From contig JACGCM010002535.1 in the NCBI GenBank assembly GCA_014058105.1, positions 1 through 64,000 of the forward strand: 64,000 nucleotides of DNA, given 5' to 3'. The notes beneath the pieces are model-generated. The model had not been told where the DNA came from and did no database searches. It saw only the letters and a program-made list of their open reading frames with translations. This document shows, in pieces, positions 1-11,246 of this stretch (position 1 is the stretch's first letter; every line of letters starts with the position of its first letter). The position numbers and the translations under genes are program-made. This DNA is from Kingdonia uniflora. Lineage: Eukaryota > Streptophyta > Magnoliopsida > Ranunculales > Circaeasteraceae.

Positions 1-195
1 AGGTAGGGAGAGGCAACATTTGGTATTTATGTGAGTAGAACCAACGATAAGTTAAATTTATTATTTGATGAAATAAATTTCTTTGTATGTACTTCTACCA
101 TTGTAGCTATTCACACTTTTCAATCCTAAGAAAGCACATGCACATTAATATATAAGACTTCATTAAAGCTAACTATAAATGAATGAAAATATAAG

Positions 196-272
196 ACAGG
201 CTTGGTGGTTAAAGCCCACAGCCACATCAAGAGGTCATGGTTTGAATCATACTGAACTCATTTCATTTTTTT
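196..272 (+). mobile_element. tRNA-derived SINE-like fragment
   Basis: A box-A-like stretch (GGCTTGGTGGTTA at 199-211) is followed about 30 bp later by a box-B-like GGTTTGAATCA at 239-249, near the RNA polymerase III consensus GGTTCGANTCC. Between them comes the phrase 'aagaggtcatgg', typical of plant SINE heads. A T-rich tract follows at about 261-277. The spacing and order fit the tRNA-related head of a plant SINE, but no target-site duplication was confirmed and the body is short, so it may be truncated. Confidence 0.45.
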
Positions 273-908
273 TCGAAGATTAATAGTGTGAAACAATCGT
301 ACATTTTTTTTTACTTAAATAAGAATAAATGAGATATTAGTAATTAATTAAATCTTGAAAAAAAATTATCATAACAAACTTACATATATAATATAGAATG
401 GTTAATAGTAATTAACAACTGTTTGAGTGAGAGAAGAATACATTATTCGAATCTGCTTGATGCTTACCACATACAAATTTCACTTCCATAATAGAATGCT
501 TGAGATAATCACTTCCTCATATTTAATTGCGCGATCTTCAGATTTCATTTACATCCTTATGATATCTTTCTTCATACACCAAGAAAGTGCTACATTAAAT
601 TAGTCTTCCTTCAATCTTGTTCTGTCAATAAAAAAATGATACGCATTATATATTTAGAATTATAAAAATGGAGTGAATTTATCTATATCTATTATATATA
701 ATTAAAGCAAAGTATAATAGTTGGTTACCTCCGATCTTACCCTGCTGACCTACATACAGGATAGTTTATTTTTTCTTTGAAACCATGCCTGTAGACAACG
801 TTCATGAGATACATGTTGACATTTTGTCTTTGTTACCCTTTCTTCACATATATACTCGTAAAGACATACAATGCATATATGGTCAACTTTGGCACTCTTT
901 TGATATGC

Positions 909-1151
909 TTATGTTTTTAATTGCATAATATTTTGAGCAGCCACATAAGCCATATCTTCCAGGTCATGTTCTTCTTTAGTGTCCCCATCGTGGTCTTCTT
1001 CAAAGTAATCATCCTGCATATCTCCTTGTTCTGAATACTGACTAATCTCCAAGTAAGTAACTATCACTTCCAATTCTATTTTAATTTTGAGGGAACCTGC
1101 ATTTTGGGTTAATGCATTTCTTGTAGACTCTTCAGCAAAGTTAATTATGAA
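909..1151 (-). pseudogene. Acidic open frame, possible terminal exon of unknown gene
   Basis: An 80-codon open frame on the minus strand ends at a TAA at 909-911. Its C-terminal half is strongly acidic (DDYFEEDHDGDTKEEHDLED) and it ends AAQNIMQLKT. The frame opens just after a TAG that could double as a splice acceptor AG at 1152-1154, so it could be a last exon. I do not recognise a family. It may be a chance open frame or a gene remnant. Confidence 0.22.
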
Positions 1152-1648
1152 CTAACCATACTGGTCCTAGATTCTTGACCTATGGTAATACCATATAGAA
1201 AAGAAGTTGAAAATTTCATGTTGTTATAATTTATCTAACGCCCTTCTATCATAAATAAACCATTAATGTCAAATGAATATTCATGATTTTGCAAAGGATT
1301 CTCATTAGTTATTAACTTTGCCAATGATTCATTGAATATGTCATAGTAGGTATATCATTTGACGTAAATGTGGCATCAATGGTACTAAGTTGAATTATAA
1401 TAGCACGAACTGTATTAACGCATGTCATTTCTGCATAAACAAATAAATTTATTAATAAAAAAATAATGTAATCATTAAGTCTACCATTCATGTGAATGGA
1501 TGCAAAGAAATACAAAACAAAAATTTAATTATATTGATTAGTATGTAACAATGCATTTCATTTTTAGAAACTCAACAATATTATTAATTTTACAAATAAA
1601 GTTATGGATTCAGCAACAATTACGTAATCCACAAAAGAAATAAATTTA

Positions 1649-3142
1649 TGTCACGCCCCAAAATCCAATAACAGATAGCTAGACCAATTATTGATATTTG
1701 AAGGCATGTGGGTCAGGGAATCTAAACGATTCGCCCCTACAAACGACCGAGCCATAGATAAGTTTAGGCTCAGTGATTCACTAAAGCAATATCATCAGAG
1801 TAAAAAGAATAAAGCGGAAGCAAAAGATATATATATATAACTAAAAATGTAAATACAATATCTCAAAATACTATGCAGCATCAAAAACTGAGATCATACA
1901 AGAACACTAATACAAGAAGAAACTGTCACAGCAAAATTTCTCCAACCCAGCTGAAGCTCTCAGCCAAACTAGCAACTACTCTGCCTCTGAAGGGGGGAAA
2001 ATTATGAGAATGAGCAAAACCACGGCTCACTGATAACCAAACAAATCTAAAATTTACTAATCAGACGGTGCAGAGAAAGAGGAAGAGGTGAATGAGATAA
2101 GGGCGTTTAAAAGATACAATAACATATATACCTGTGAAGAATGGAGGAATAGAGGAATAGAGATATGAGGAAGATATGATGATGTGATATGACGTAATAT
2201 GATATGATATGATATGATATGATGAACTGGGATAATCCCATAATTATACCAAATGCTCGATGATATGAAATGATTTACTATAATCCTAATGTTGAATGAT
2301 ATGATGTTTTAAAACGTGTACACAATCCTATTATATATTGGTTGATCAACTGCTAAGCATGTTTACCTTAATGAGATCTTTAGTGGATACAAGGGGTACG
2401 ATTTTCTGCTCAAGCTCGACAATTCTAAAGGATATTACCACTTGATCAGGATTTTTGGGCTTCTCAACCCACGAAGCCAATGTCCGAACTTTTTTACATT
2501 CCAAGGAATTTTAGCCTCACGGAGGATAAGACCAGTACCTGAGGAACAGTCTCATACCATCTCACACTCCCGAATGGGTGAATAGGTATGATAACACTTA
2601 TCGCCAATGACCCACTTACTATTTTAACCCGATGTAGGAATCCTAGTGACCTCCCGTGGGTCAGCCGATGAAGAGTTGGTTTATGTATCCGATCCCAATA
2701 AGTTTAAAAGAGTTTTATATGATCTATAAATGTAACATATCCACAAGAGATCAAAGCACAATAGTCATTCACACGGCAAACACACATAGGATAACCACCT
2801 GCATAAGAGCGTGGTAAACCATCCTAACTTAGATGAACAGCTTCTCAGTCCCACCATCTAAACACAGATGAAACAACAACTTAACCGTCACAACATCAAA
2901 CCACAGATGAACATTGACTAATTAACCAGTCACACATCAAAATACACCAGTCTCTAAAAGACTGAACAATAACCAAGGACAAGGCCACGAGAATACCATG
3001 CTAATGCATAACTTCATAAAAGACAAGGAGAACACATTCTATATGCCAAACAATTGGAAACAACAACGCTGAATTAATAACACTGAAGAAACCATTAAAA
3101 TAGAAGAAACAATTATAGGTTATAACTAAATCAAAATACCTC
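1649..3142 (-). repeat. LTR A, truncated 3' LTR of the array
   Basis: Read on the plus strand it begins TGTCACGCCCCAAAATCC at 1649, the same edge as the other LTRs of this family. It stops about 1 kb early at a junction near 3143, where the sequence passes directly into protease-coding DNA. The fused ends share AATGCCAA, so the loss looks like a microhomology deletion that also removed the polypurine tract and most of pol. It contains a run of GATAT units near 2197-2222. Confidence 0.85.
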
Positions 3143-4823
3143 AGTGACAAATGCCAACAAGCCGTCCCCTGACTGCGCAGGTTTCGTACTAGCAAACACG
3201 AATCGCTTCTCACCAGGAACACTAAAAGTAGCCAACTTCTCAAAACAATCTAAAGTAACTTGATGCATCGACAACCAATCCATAGCCAGGATAATGTCAA
3301 ACACCTGCATCGGTAGAACTAACAAGTCTACTGAAAGGGCACAGCCACAAGCATCAATGGGGCAATCTCTACAAATACGAGAAATAGACACCGAGGTATC
3401 GAGAGGAGTACCCAAAGAAATTTCATCTAACAACAAGGAAGACTCAAAACCCAAAGAATAAAGAAATAAGTATGATATGAATGAATGCAATGCACCAGAA
3501 TCAAAAAGAACTCCAGCGGGCGTATAAGAAATATGAATCGTACCTTCCACCACAGGTGGAGCGGCTCGAGCACCTCGCCTCCCAACTGCGTACATCTTCC
3601 CCTGCCCGTGACCCTAACCCTGGTCCAGCTACTAACCCGGATGCTGCTGTCTCTGTCCACTCTGAGGGACTGGAACAATCTGCCTACTCTGAGGACCCTA
3701 AAACTGCCTCTGCTGAATCTGTTGTAGGCGCTGCTGGTAACCAAAGGGACCCAAAAATTGTCTCAATGGCTGAGAACCTTTGTCTGGCCTAGGATAAAAC
3801 TTCCTAGTGTGCCCTTTCTCCCTGCAGTTCTAACACTCACCAAAAGCGAACCGTGGTCCATAAGAATGTTGCCCTCCCATGAATCTAACTGGTGCACCAT
3901 CAATAACGCGTAACTTCTGCCTCTTCGAACCCAAAATCTTATACTGACTCTGAACTACCTTGCCCTTATCGGGTCTCTGATCCTATCTCTGCTAGCTCCT
4001 CAAGTCCTTGGACTTGCGCTCCTCAATGTCGTTCTGCTCTATCGCCAAAGCTTTAGACAAAACTTCTCGATATGAACTTGCATCCGAAGTAATAAAAAAT
4101 TTCCTAAAGTATGGATGAAGAATCTTAAAAAACTTCATCTTGCGCTTCTCCTCATCCTGAATAATAAAAAAAACATATCGAGAGAGCTCGTTAAAAGTTG
4201 ATCATATCTAGAAATGCTCATATAACCTTGCTTAAGCACGTAAAACTCAGAAATACAGGAGACTCTATAACTCTGCGGAAAATACTGTTCGAAGAACCGA
4301 TCCTGAAAGGATGCCCAAAGCACAGGAGTCTCTCTATGGTCATATTGGCTGTATCCCACCAATGATCTGCCTCACCCTGTAAAAGATAAGTAGCAAGTGT
4401 CACCCTCTGATCATCAGGACACTTCATCGTTTTCAACGTCTTCTCTATAGACTTGAACCATGTCTCTGCCTGAGAAGAAGCTAACATGCCAGAAAATGTC
4501 AGATGTTTGTACTTTTGAAGCAGCTCTAAGTAGCTGTATTCTCTAACTACTGGGCTCCTAGCCTGCTGGACATAGGCGGTGAAACTCTCTATAAACTATT
4601 TCATCTCTGCTAAAACACCGGGAACAACTAGAATATCTTGATGAATCTGGCCCCCTGGTACTACTCTCACATCAACCCCAGCCTCTGAAGCTATTTTCTC
4701 CTCCTGAACAATCGGAACCGATCCCAAACTCTCCTGACCAAGTACTGGCTCATCAGTAAGTGCACCACTGCATAAACCTTTATGGCCACGGCCTACTGTG
4801 TGACCTCTGCCACCTCTATCCAT
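3143..4823 (-). pseudogene. gag-protease remnant of internal region 1
   Basis: On the minus strand gag starts at 4823 with MDRGGRGHTVGRG, a glycine/arginine-rich start shared with the other copies. Gag matrix/capsid pieces lie in shifted frames at 4218-4487 and 4135-4362. A zinc knuckle lies near 3805-3840; its second position is a TAG stop (3830-3832) and its last cysteine reads tyrosine. The aspartic protease follows at 3143-3595 with VLFDSGALHSF, so the D-S-G-A active-site motif is kept, and with the typical FDIILAMDWLS further on. Reverse transcriptase, RNase H and integrase are absent because of the deletion at 3143. It is not functional. Confidence 0.85.
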
Positions 4824-4981
4824 CTATACAAACAAAGGCACAAACCTCAGGAAGGGAGGAAAGAATTGGAAATGGAAGGAATAAGATAAAACACGTAAAA
4901 CTGAAGAGGAATCGATCCAAACTCCATCTAGAAAAATAACTCATCATATGATTGCTAGAATAGAGATAAGAATTAACCTAC

Positions 4982-4994
4982 AGCTCTGATACCA
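4982..4994 (-). other. Primer-binding site, initiator-Met tRNA
   Basis: The minus strand reads TGGTATCAGAGCT, the complement of the 3' end of plant initiator methionine tRNA. It sits 4 bp from the LTR edge at 4999, as expected for the start of minus-strand DNA synthesis. It fixes LTR B as a 5' LTR for internal region 1. Confidence 0.9.
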
Positions 4995-4998
4995 AGTC

Positions 4999-5168
4999 TG
5001 TCACGCACCAAAATCCAATAACCAGTAGCTAGACCAATTACCGAGATTCAAATATATGCAGGTAGGGGAATCTAACCGATTTGCCCCCACAAACGACCGG
5101 GCCATAAACAAGTTCAGGCTCAGTTATTCACTAAAGCAATATCATCAGAGTAATAAAGCGGAAACAAA

Positions 5169-5199
<31 letters not shown>

Positions 5200-7485
5200 A
5201 CAGCTGAAAATGTAAATACAATATCTCTAAATACTATACAGCGTTAAAAAGCTGAGATCATACAAGAACACTAATACAAAAAGAAACTATGACAACAAAG
5301 CTGTGCCAACCCAGCTGAAGCTCTCAGCCAAACCAACAAGTACTCTGCCTCTAAAAGGGGAAAAAATAGCGAGAGTGAACAAAACCACGGCTCACTAAAA
5401 ACCCAACAAAGATAAATAACAAACTAATCAAGCGGTGCAAAGAAAGAGGAAGAGGTGAATGTGATAAGGATGTTTAAAAGATACAGTAACATATATACCT
5501 ATGAAGAATTGGGGAATAGAGAAATAGAGATATGAGAATAGATGCGATCATGTAATGATATGATGATGTGATATGACGTAATATGATATGATATGATGAA
5601 CTTGGATAATCTCTTAATTATCTCAAATGTGGGATGATATGAAATAATTTACTATAATCCTAATGTTAAATGATATGATGCTTTAAAACGTGTACGCAAT
5701 CCTATTATATATAGGTTGATCAACTGCTAATCATGTTTACCTTAATTAGATCTTTAGTGAACTCATGGGGTATGATTTTCTGTTCAAGCTCGACCATTCT
5801 AAAGGCTATTACAATTTGATCAGAGTGTTCCAGGCTTCTCAACTCACGGAGTCAACGTCCGAACTTTATTTACCTATTCACCGATTTGGGAGTGTGGGAT
5901 GGTATGAGATAGTTCCTCACGGAGGATAAGACCGGTACCTGAGGAACTATCTCATACCATCCCACACTCCCAAATCGGTGAATAGATATGGCAATACATG
6001 TTGCTAACGACACACCTACTATTTTAGCCCAATCTAGGAATCCTAGTAACAACTCGAGGGTCAGCCGATGTAGAGTATGTTTATGTATCCGATCCCAGTA
6101 AGCTTGAAAGAATTTTATATGATGTACAGATACAACAGATCTACAAGAGATCAAAACATAACAGTCGTTCACACGGCAAACACACATAGGATAACCACCT
6201 GCATAAGAGCGCGGCAAACCATCCTAACCCAGATGAAAAGTGACTCACTCACATTATCTAAATACAGATGAAACATCAACTTAACCCTCACAACATCAAA
6301 CCACAGATGAACAATGACTAATTAACCAGTCACACATCAAAATACACAGTCTCTAAAAGACTGAACAATAACCAAGGACAAGACCACGAGAATACCATGC
6401 TAATGCATAACTTCCTAAAAGACAAGGAGTACACATTCTATGTGCCTAACAATAGGAAACAACAACAGTGAATCAACAACTCTGAAGTAACCACTAAAAT
6501 AGAAGAAACACTAATAGGTTATAACTAAATCACAGACACCTCAATGCCAAATGCATAACTCTAACTAACACAGGTTAAACTAGTAGAGGAATTTAGTAAT
6601 GGAGGGACACTCGCCTGGTAAAGCATAAACTGCAAATCCGAAATCGACAGGGCAACTCAAATGCAACACCACCAGCAATTATCACACCAACGCCAACAGC
6701 CCAACACCTGCAACAAACACAACTCCGCAATCTCAACAATCGCCCCAATCACAAACCCTAAATTTCAAGGGTTCCAACCGAAGTCAAAATTGAATCTACA
6801 ATAAGGAGAGGAAATAGAGGAATTATTCACCGAAGAAAGTGCGACTGAGCTCGGAAGGGAATCGCGACGAATCGGCGAGAGTTGGAAGAGAGGATTTAAT
6901 TTGGGAGAGTGAGTGAAAGAGTGATGAGTGAGAGAGAGAATGGGATAGAAAAGGGTAATAAAACCCTTGATAAACAACACACAACTCGAGGAAGATCAAC
7001 GACCAAGAATCACAAGAAAAGCTCAACACAGGTCGTCAAAAAATGTCTCTGTTGGGACATATTCGAACAGGCTCTGTTCGAATAAAATGAACTAAAACAG
7101 CCCAGAACTCCAAAAACAAAAGATTCCCTCCAACAAAACCTGGATAACCCAAAAGAGAAAACCTAACATCTATCTGCCCCGGATCACACCCTACACCACA
7201 ATAACAACAAACAACAACAACAACAACAACAACAACAATAACAACAGCAATAACAAGCCAACCACAGGCTCATAAACCTCAACTCAACCTCCTCCGCCCA
7301 ATAACCACCGAAACCACTGAAATACAAAAAATGAAGAAAAAAGAACTCAAGCCCTGATAAATGCAATAAGATGAGGATGCATGATGCCAGTAATATATGA
7401 AGATGCAGAGTAACGTATGGGGATACATAATGAATAAAATAAAATGATAAATAATAATAAATAAATAAAAATCTGGGACACTATA
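4999..7485 (-). repeat. LTR B, middle LTR shared by two internal regions
   Basis: It begins TGTCACGCACC on the plus strand and ends GGGACACTATA, where the usual terminal CA has become TA. It is about 2.49 kb long. Unusual contents are an (AT)n run at 5169-5200, a perfect 46-bp inverted repeat at 5874-5985 not seen in the sister LTRs, and an AAC microsatellite at about 7205-7245. It flanks internal region 1 on its left and internal region 2 on its right. Confidence 0.9.
5874..5985. repeat. Perfect 46-bp inverted repeat (hairpin) in LTR B
   Basis: Arm 5874-5919 and arm 5940-5985 are exact reverse complements over 46 bp, separated by a 20-bp loop at 5920-5939. The right arm is ordinary LTR sequence present in LTRs A and C. 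The left arm replaces the roughly 18 bp that the sister LTRs carry there. A template switch during reverse transcription or replication is the simplest origin. Confidence 0.95.
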
Positions 7486-7497
7486 TTCTACCCTCCT
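7486..7497 (-). other. Polypurine tract of internal region 2
   Basis: The minus strand reads AGGAGGGTAGAA immediately before the LTR B edge. A purine-rich tract next to the 3' LTR is the plus-strand primer site of LTR retrotransposons. The same tract occurs beside LTR D, beside the element at 38732 and at 59538. Confidence 0.8.
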
Positions 7498-7538
7498 AAA
7501 AAGAAATTTCGCCCTGAAATTCCATACATGCCTCAACC

Positions 7539-7835
7539 CTAGAAAAAATGTGGATAAGGGCCTCTCACATCCGCCTCTAACTCCCAAGAAGCCTTACTAC
7601 GATCGTGGTGACTCCACTGAACCTTCACAAAATGAATAACCTTTCTACGCAAAACTTTATCCTCTCGGTCCAGAATACACACTGAATGTTCCACATAAGA
7701 GGCATCTTCTTGAACTTCTAGGTACTCCCAATCAATCACATGAGTAGGATCCCGCTCATACTTCCTTAGCATAGAAATATAAAATATACTGTGAACTCGG
7801 TCCAGCTGCGGCAGCAATGCCAAACGGTAAGCCAA
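7539..7835 (-). pseudogene. Integrase C-terminus with chromodomain-like tail, internal region 2
   Basis: The frame reads AYRLALLPQLDRVHSIFYIS then MLRKYERDPTHVIDW, the linker typical of plant Ty3/gypsy integrases. It ends with VQWSHHDRSKASWELEAD, which resembles the chromodomain tail of chromoviruses. The catalytic core and its DDE residues are missing: just upstream, at about 7836-7856, the frame breaks and passes into the RNase H/integrase zinc-finger junction. The junction carries LTR-like filler sequence. Confidence 0.8.
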
Positions 7836-7856
7836 CTCCCGAATGGGTAAATAGTA

Positions 7857-8460
7857 TACCTAGGGCCGTGAGCCTCATTCAAAATCTCACGCTTCAATGT
7901 CTCTGAATCTGGCATACATAATCTCCTCCTGTATTTGATACTACTATCTGAACTAGCTGTCTAATCGGGTCTGCTATCATATGAAGCCCGAGACTGTAAC
8001 TTCGCATCCTGCTGCTGAGCTTCCACAATTCGAGATATCAAAGAAGGATGATCTCTCTAAATAGCAACAAAACAACTGGTGCCTCGTCAAAACAAATTTA
8101 GCCCCGAATATGCTATATCACGAAGTAACAACCATTCAAGACCATGAGACGAGCAAGAAATCCCCTGGCCAAGCGGCTTAAAGCGTCAGCCACTACATTT
8201 GCCTTTCCTGGGTGATATTGCAAGTCAACATCATAATCTTTTAGGAACTCCATCCATCTGCGCTGCCTCATATTCAACTCCTTCTGAGAGAAAAGATATC
8301 TCAAACTCTTATGATCCGAAAAGGGCTCAAACCTCTCCCCATAAAGATAATGACGCCAAATTATTAAAACAAATACCACCGCTGCCAACTCAAGGTCATG
8401 AGTAGGATAGTTCCTTTTGCGCACCTTAAGTTACCTAGACGCATAAGCAAGAACCATTCC
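7857..8460 (-). pseudogene. RNase H and start of integrase zinc finger, internal region 2
   Basis: The minus-strand frame at 8113-8424 reads [39 protein letters not shown] and [16 protein letters not shown], the usual Ty3/gypsy RNase H blocks. The block between about 7857 and 8112 holds the spacer that leads to the integrase zinc finger, in degraded form. The zinc finger itself and the integrase core are cut away by the deletion near 7850. Confidence 0.8.
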
Positions 8461-9310
8461 TTCTTGCATCAATACACAACAAAGTACACTGAGTGGCGCA
8501 TCACTATAAATAATATACTTCTACCCACTGGAAGGAATAATAAGAACAGGAGTTGTAGTCAATCTCTTCTTCATCTCTGTAAGCGCTGAATTGTACTTGT
8601 CATCCCAAACGAATCGAACGTCCTTCTATGTCAAACGATTCAACGGAGCTGTAATCTAAGAAAATCCCTCGATGAATCAGCGATAATAACCGGTTAAACC
8701 AAGAAAACTGCATATCTCCGTAACATTAGTCGGCTTAACCCAATTTGTAACGGCCTCAACCTTAGAAGAATCTACTACAATTCCATCCTTGGATAAAACG
8801 TGCCCTAGGAATTTCACCTATTTCTGTCAAAAATCACATTTCTCAAACTTAGCAAACAACTCATTCTCCCTCAAGGTCTGTAATGTAATCTTCAAATATT
8901 CCTCATGCTCGGCCTCGGTCTTCGAATAAATGGGAATGTCATGCACAAACACAATAGCATACCGGTCTAGATAAGGATAAAAAAATCTATTCATCAAATT
9001 CATAAAAGCTGCAGGAGCATTCGTCAATCCAAATGGCATAACCTGAAATTCGTAGTGCCCATAACGTGTCTTGAATGCCGTCTTAGAAATATCCTCCTTC
9101 TTGATCCTCAGTTGATGGTAATCCTGGGTAAGGGATACTTATTCTTAATTGTGACTTTGTTCAACTCGCGATAGTCAATGCAAAGACGTATAGACCTGTC
9201 CTTCTTCTTGGCAAATAATACTGATCCATCAACTCAGAAATCTGATCATATAATTCTTTCAGCTCAACAGGTGTCATACGATACGGAGCCTCAAAAATTG
9301 GAGTTGTACC
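8461..9310 (-). pseudogene. Reverse transcriptase remnant, internal region 2
   Basis: Reverse transcriptase blocks are readable across several frames. [20 protein letters not shown] is at 8980-9039 and the catalytic block follows as FVHDIPIYS, where the first aspartate of the family's F-V-D-D motif is histidine (codon at 8941-8943). That change alone would abolish polymerase activity. FEKCDF and the connection domain follow towards 8461. Stops and frame changes occur throughout. Confidence 0.85.
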
Positions 9311-9399
9311 CAGTAAAAGATCTATACGAAAATAAATCTCTGTCGCCTATGGTAAACCGGAGATCTTCTGGAAAACATTAGGAAATTCACACACCACCG

Positions 9400-9910
9400 G
9401 AATGGAGCTAACATCAACTCCAGAGGACTCTAGCTCTAAAAATGCCAACAAGCTATCCCCTGACTGCGCAGGTTTCAAACTAGCAAGCACGAATCGCTTC
9501 TCACCTGGAATACTGAAAGTAACCAACTTCTCAATAAAAATCTAAAGTAACTCGATGCGTCGACAACCAATCCATACCCAGTATAATGTCAAACTCCTGC
9601 ATCGGTAGAACTAACAAGCCTGCTGAAAGAACACGACCACAAATAATAAATGGGGAAATCTCAACAAATACGAGAAATAGACATCCAGGTATCGAGAGGA
9701 GTACCCACAGAAATCTCATCTAACAACAAGGAAGACTTAAAGCCCAAAGATAAATGAAATATGCATGACATGAATGAATGGGATGCACTGGAATCAAAAT
9801 GAACTCTAGCGGGTGTATATGAAATATGAATCGTACCATAGGTGGAACAGCACGAGCACCTCGCCTCCCAACTATGTACATCTTCCCCTGCCCGTGGCCC
9901 TGGCACTGGC
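9400..9910 (-). pseudogene. Aspartic protease remnant, internal region 2
   Basis: The active-site stretch at about 9774-9810 reads VHFDSSASHSF, so the expected D-[ST]-G-A has serine in place of glycine. The later block EFDIILGMDWLSTHRVTLD is kept at 9531-9600. Two frames are needed to read the domain. Confidence 0.8.
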
Positions 9911-11071
9911 CCTGTTGCAGACCCAGATGTTGCTGTCTCTGTCCACTCTGAGGGCTAGGAACAATCTTCCTACTCTGAGGACCCTAAAACTGCCTCTGTT
10001 GAATCTGCTGCAGACGCTGCTGGTAACCAAAGGGATACTGAAATTATCTCAATGGCTGAGGACCTTTGTCTGGCCTAGGACAAAACTTCCTTGTGTGCCC
10101 TATCTCCCCGCAGTTCTAACACTCATCAAAAGTGAACCGTGGTCCATAAGAATGTTGCCCTCCCATAACTCTAACTGGTGCACCATCAGTAACGTCCAAA
10201 TTCTGCCTCTTCAGACCCTAGCTCTCATACTGACTCTAAACTGCCTTGCCCTTATCGGGTCTCTGATCTTGTCTCAGTTGAATCCTCAAGTCCTTGGACT
10301 TGCGCTCCTCAATGTTGTTCTGCTCTATCGCCAAAGATTTAGACAAAACTTCTCGATATGAACTAGCATCCAAAGCAATCAAAAAGTTCCTGAAGTACGG
10401 ACGAAGACCCTTAAAAAACTTCATCTTGCACTGTTCCTCATCCTGAACAATAAAAGGAACATATCGAGAGAGCTCGTTAAAATGCTGATCATATCTAAAA
10501 ATGCCCATATTACCTTGCTCAAGTGTGTAGAACTCAGAAATGTAGGAGTCTCTGTAACTCTGCGGAAAATACTGCTCGAAGAATCAATCCTGGAAGGATG
10601 CTTAAAGCACTGGAGTCTCTACTATGGTCATCTTGGCTGTATCCCACCAATTATCTGCCTCACCCTGTAAAAGATAAGTAGCAAGTGTTACCCTCGGATC
10701 ATCCAGATACTTTATCGCATTCAAGATTTTCTCTATGGACTTGAACCATGTCTCTGCCTCAGAAGAAACTAACATGCCAGAAAATGTCGGATGTTTGTAC
10801 TTCTGAAGCTGCTCTAAGTAGCTGCACTCTCTATAAACTGTTTCATCTTTGCTAAAACACCTGGAACAACTAGAGTATCCTGGTGAATCTGGTCCCCTTG
10901 TACTACTCTCACATCAACCCCAGCCTTTAAAGCTATCTGCTCCTCCTGAATAATTGGAACCGATCCCAAACTCTCCTGACCGAGCACTGGCTTATCAGTA
11001 AGTGCACCACTGCGTAAACCTCTACGGCCACGACCTACTATATGACCTCTACCTTTGCCACCTCTGGCCAT
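9911..11071 (-). pseudogene. gag remnant, internal region 2
   Basis: Gag starts at 11071 with MARGGKGRGHIVGRGRRGL. A capsid segment at 10236-10508 reads YDQHFNELSRYVPFIVQDEE and continues to an RNA-binding region rich in K and R. A zinc knuckle near 10090-10124 keeps N-C, G-H and the final C, but a TAG occupies its second position (10116-10118), as in the other two copies with this region. The rest is broken by stops and frame changes. Confidence 0.8.
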
Positions 11072-11229
11072 TTATACTAACAAAGGCACACACCACAGGA
11101 AGGAAGGAAAGAATAAGAAACGGAAGGAATAAGATAAAACACGTAAAACCGAAATGGAATCGATCCTAACTCCATCTGGAAAAATAAATCATCATATGAT
11201 TGCTAACACAAAGATAAAAATTAGCCTAC

Positions 11230-11242
11230 AGCTTTGATACCA
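11230..11242 (-). other. Primer-binding site of internal region 2, one mismatch
   Basis: The minus strand reads TGGTATCAAAGCT, the initiator-Met tRNA site with one G-to-A change. It lies 4 bp from the edge of LTR C at 11247, marking that LTR as the outer 5' LTR of the array. Confidence 0.88.
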
Positions 11243-11246
11243 AGTC

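Larger units (their letters stand above)
1..1648. other. AT-rich intergenic flank
   Basis: The stretch is AT-rich and holds no convincing complete gene. It contains a SINE-like piece near 196-272 and a short acidic open frame at 909-1151, both listed separately. Another open frame on the minus strand at 1312-1515 may be part of a decayed gene: after a possible splice acceptor ending in GCAG near 1436 the codons read smoothly for about 38 residues and then break, but nothing in it is recognisable. Confidence 0.5.

Noticed and set aside
5169..5200. (AT)n tract as a promoter
   Set aside because: It is a simple microsatellite expansion inside LTR B. The sister LTRs have a much shorter run at the same place.
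7184..7366. Cysteine-rich minus-strand frame with poly-C/L run
   Set aside because: It is the translation of the AAC microsatellite inside LTR B.
9813..10361. 182-codon plus-strand open frame
   Set aside because: It is antisense to the gag remnant of internal region 2 and has the leucine-rich look of a shadow frame.
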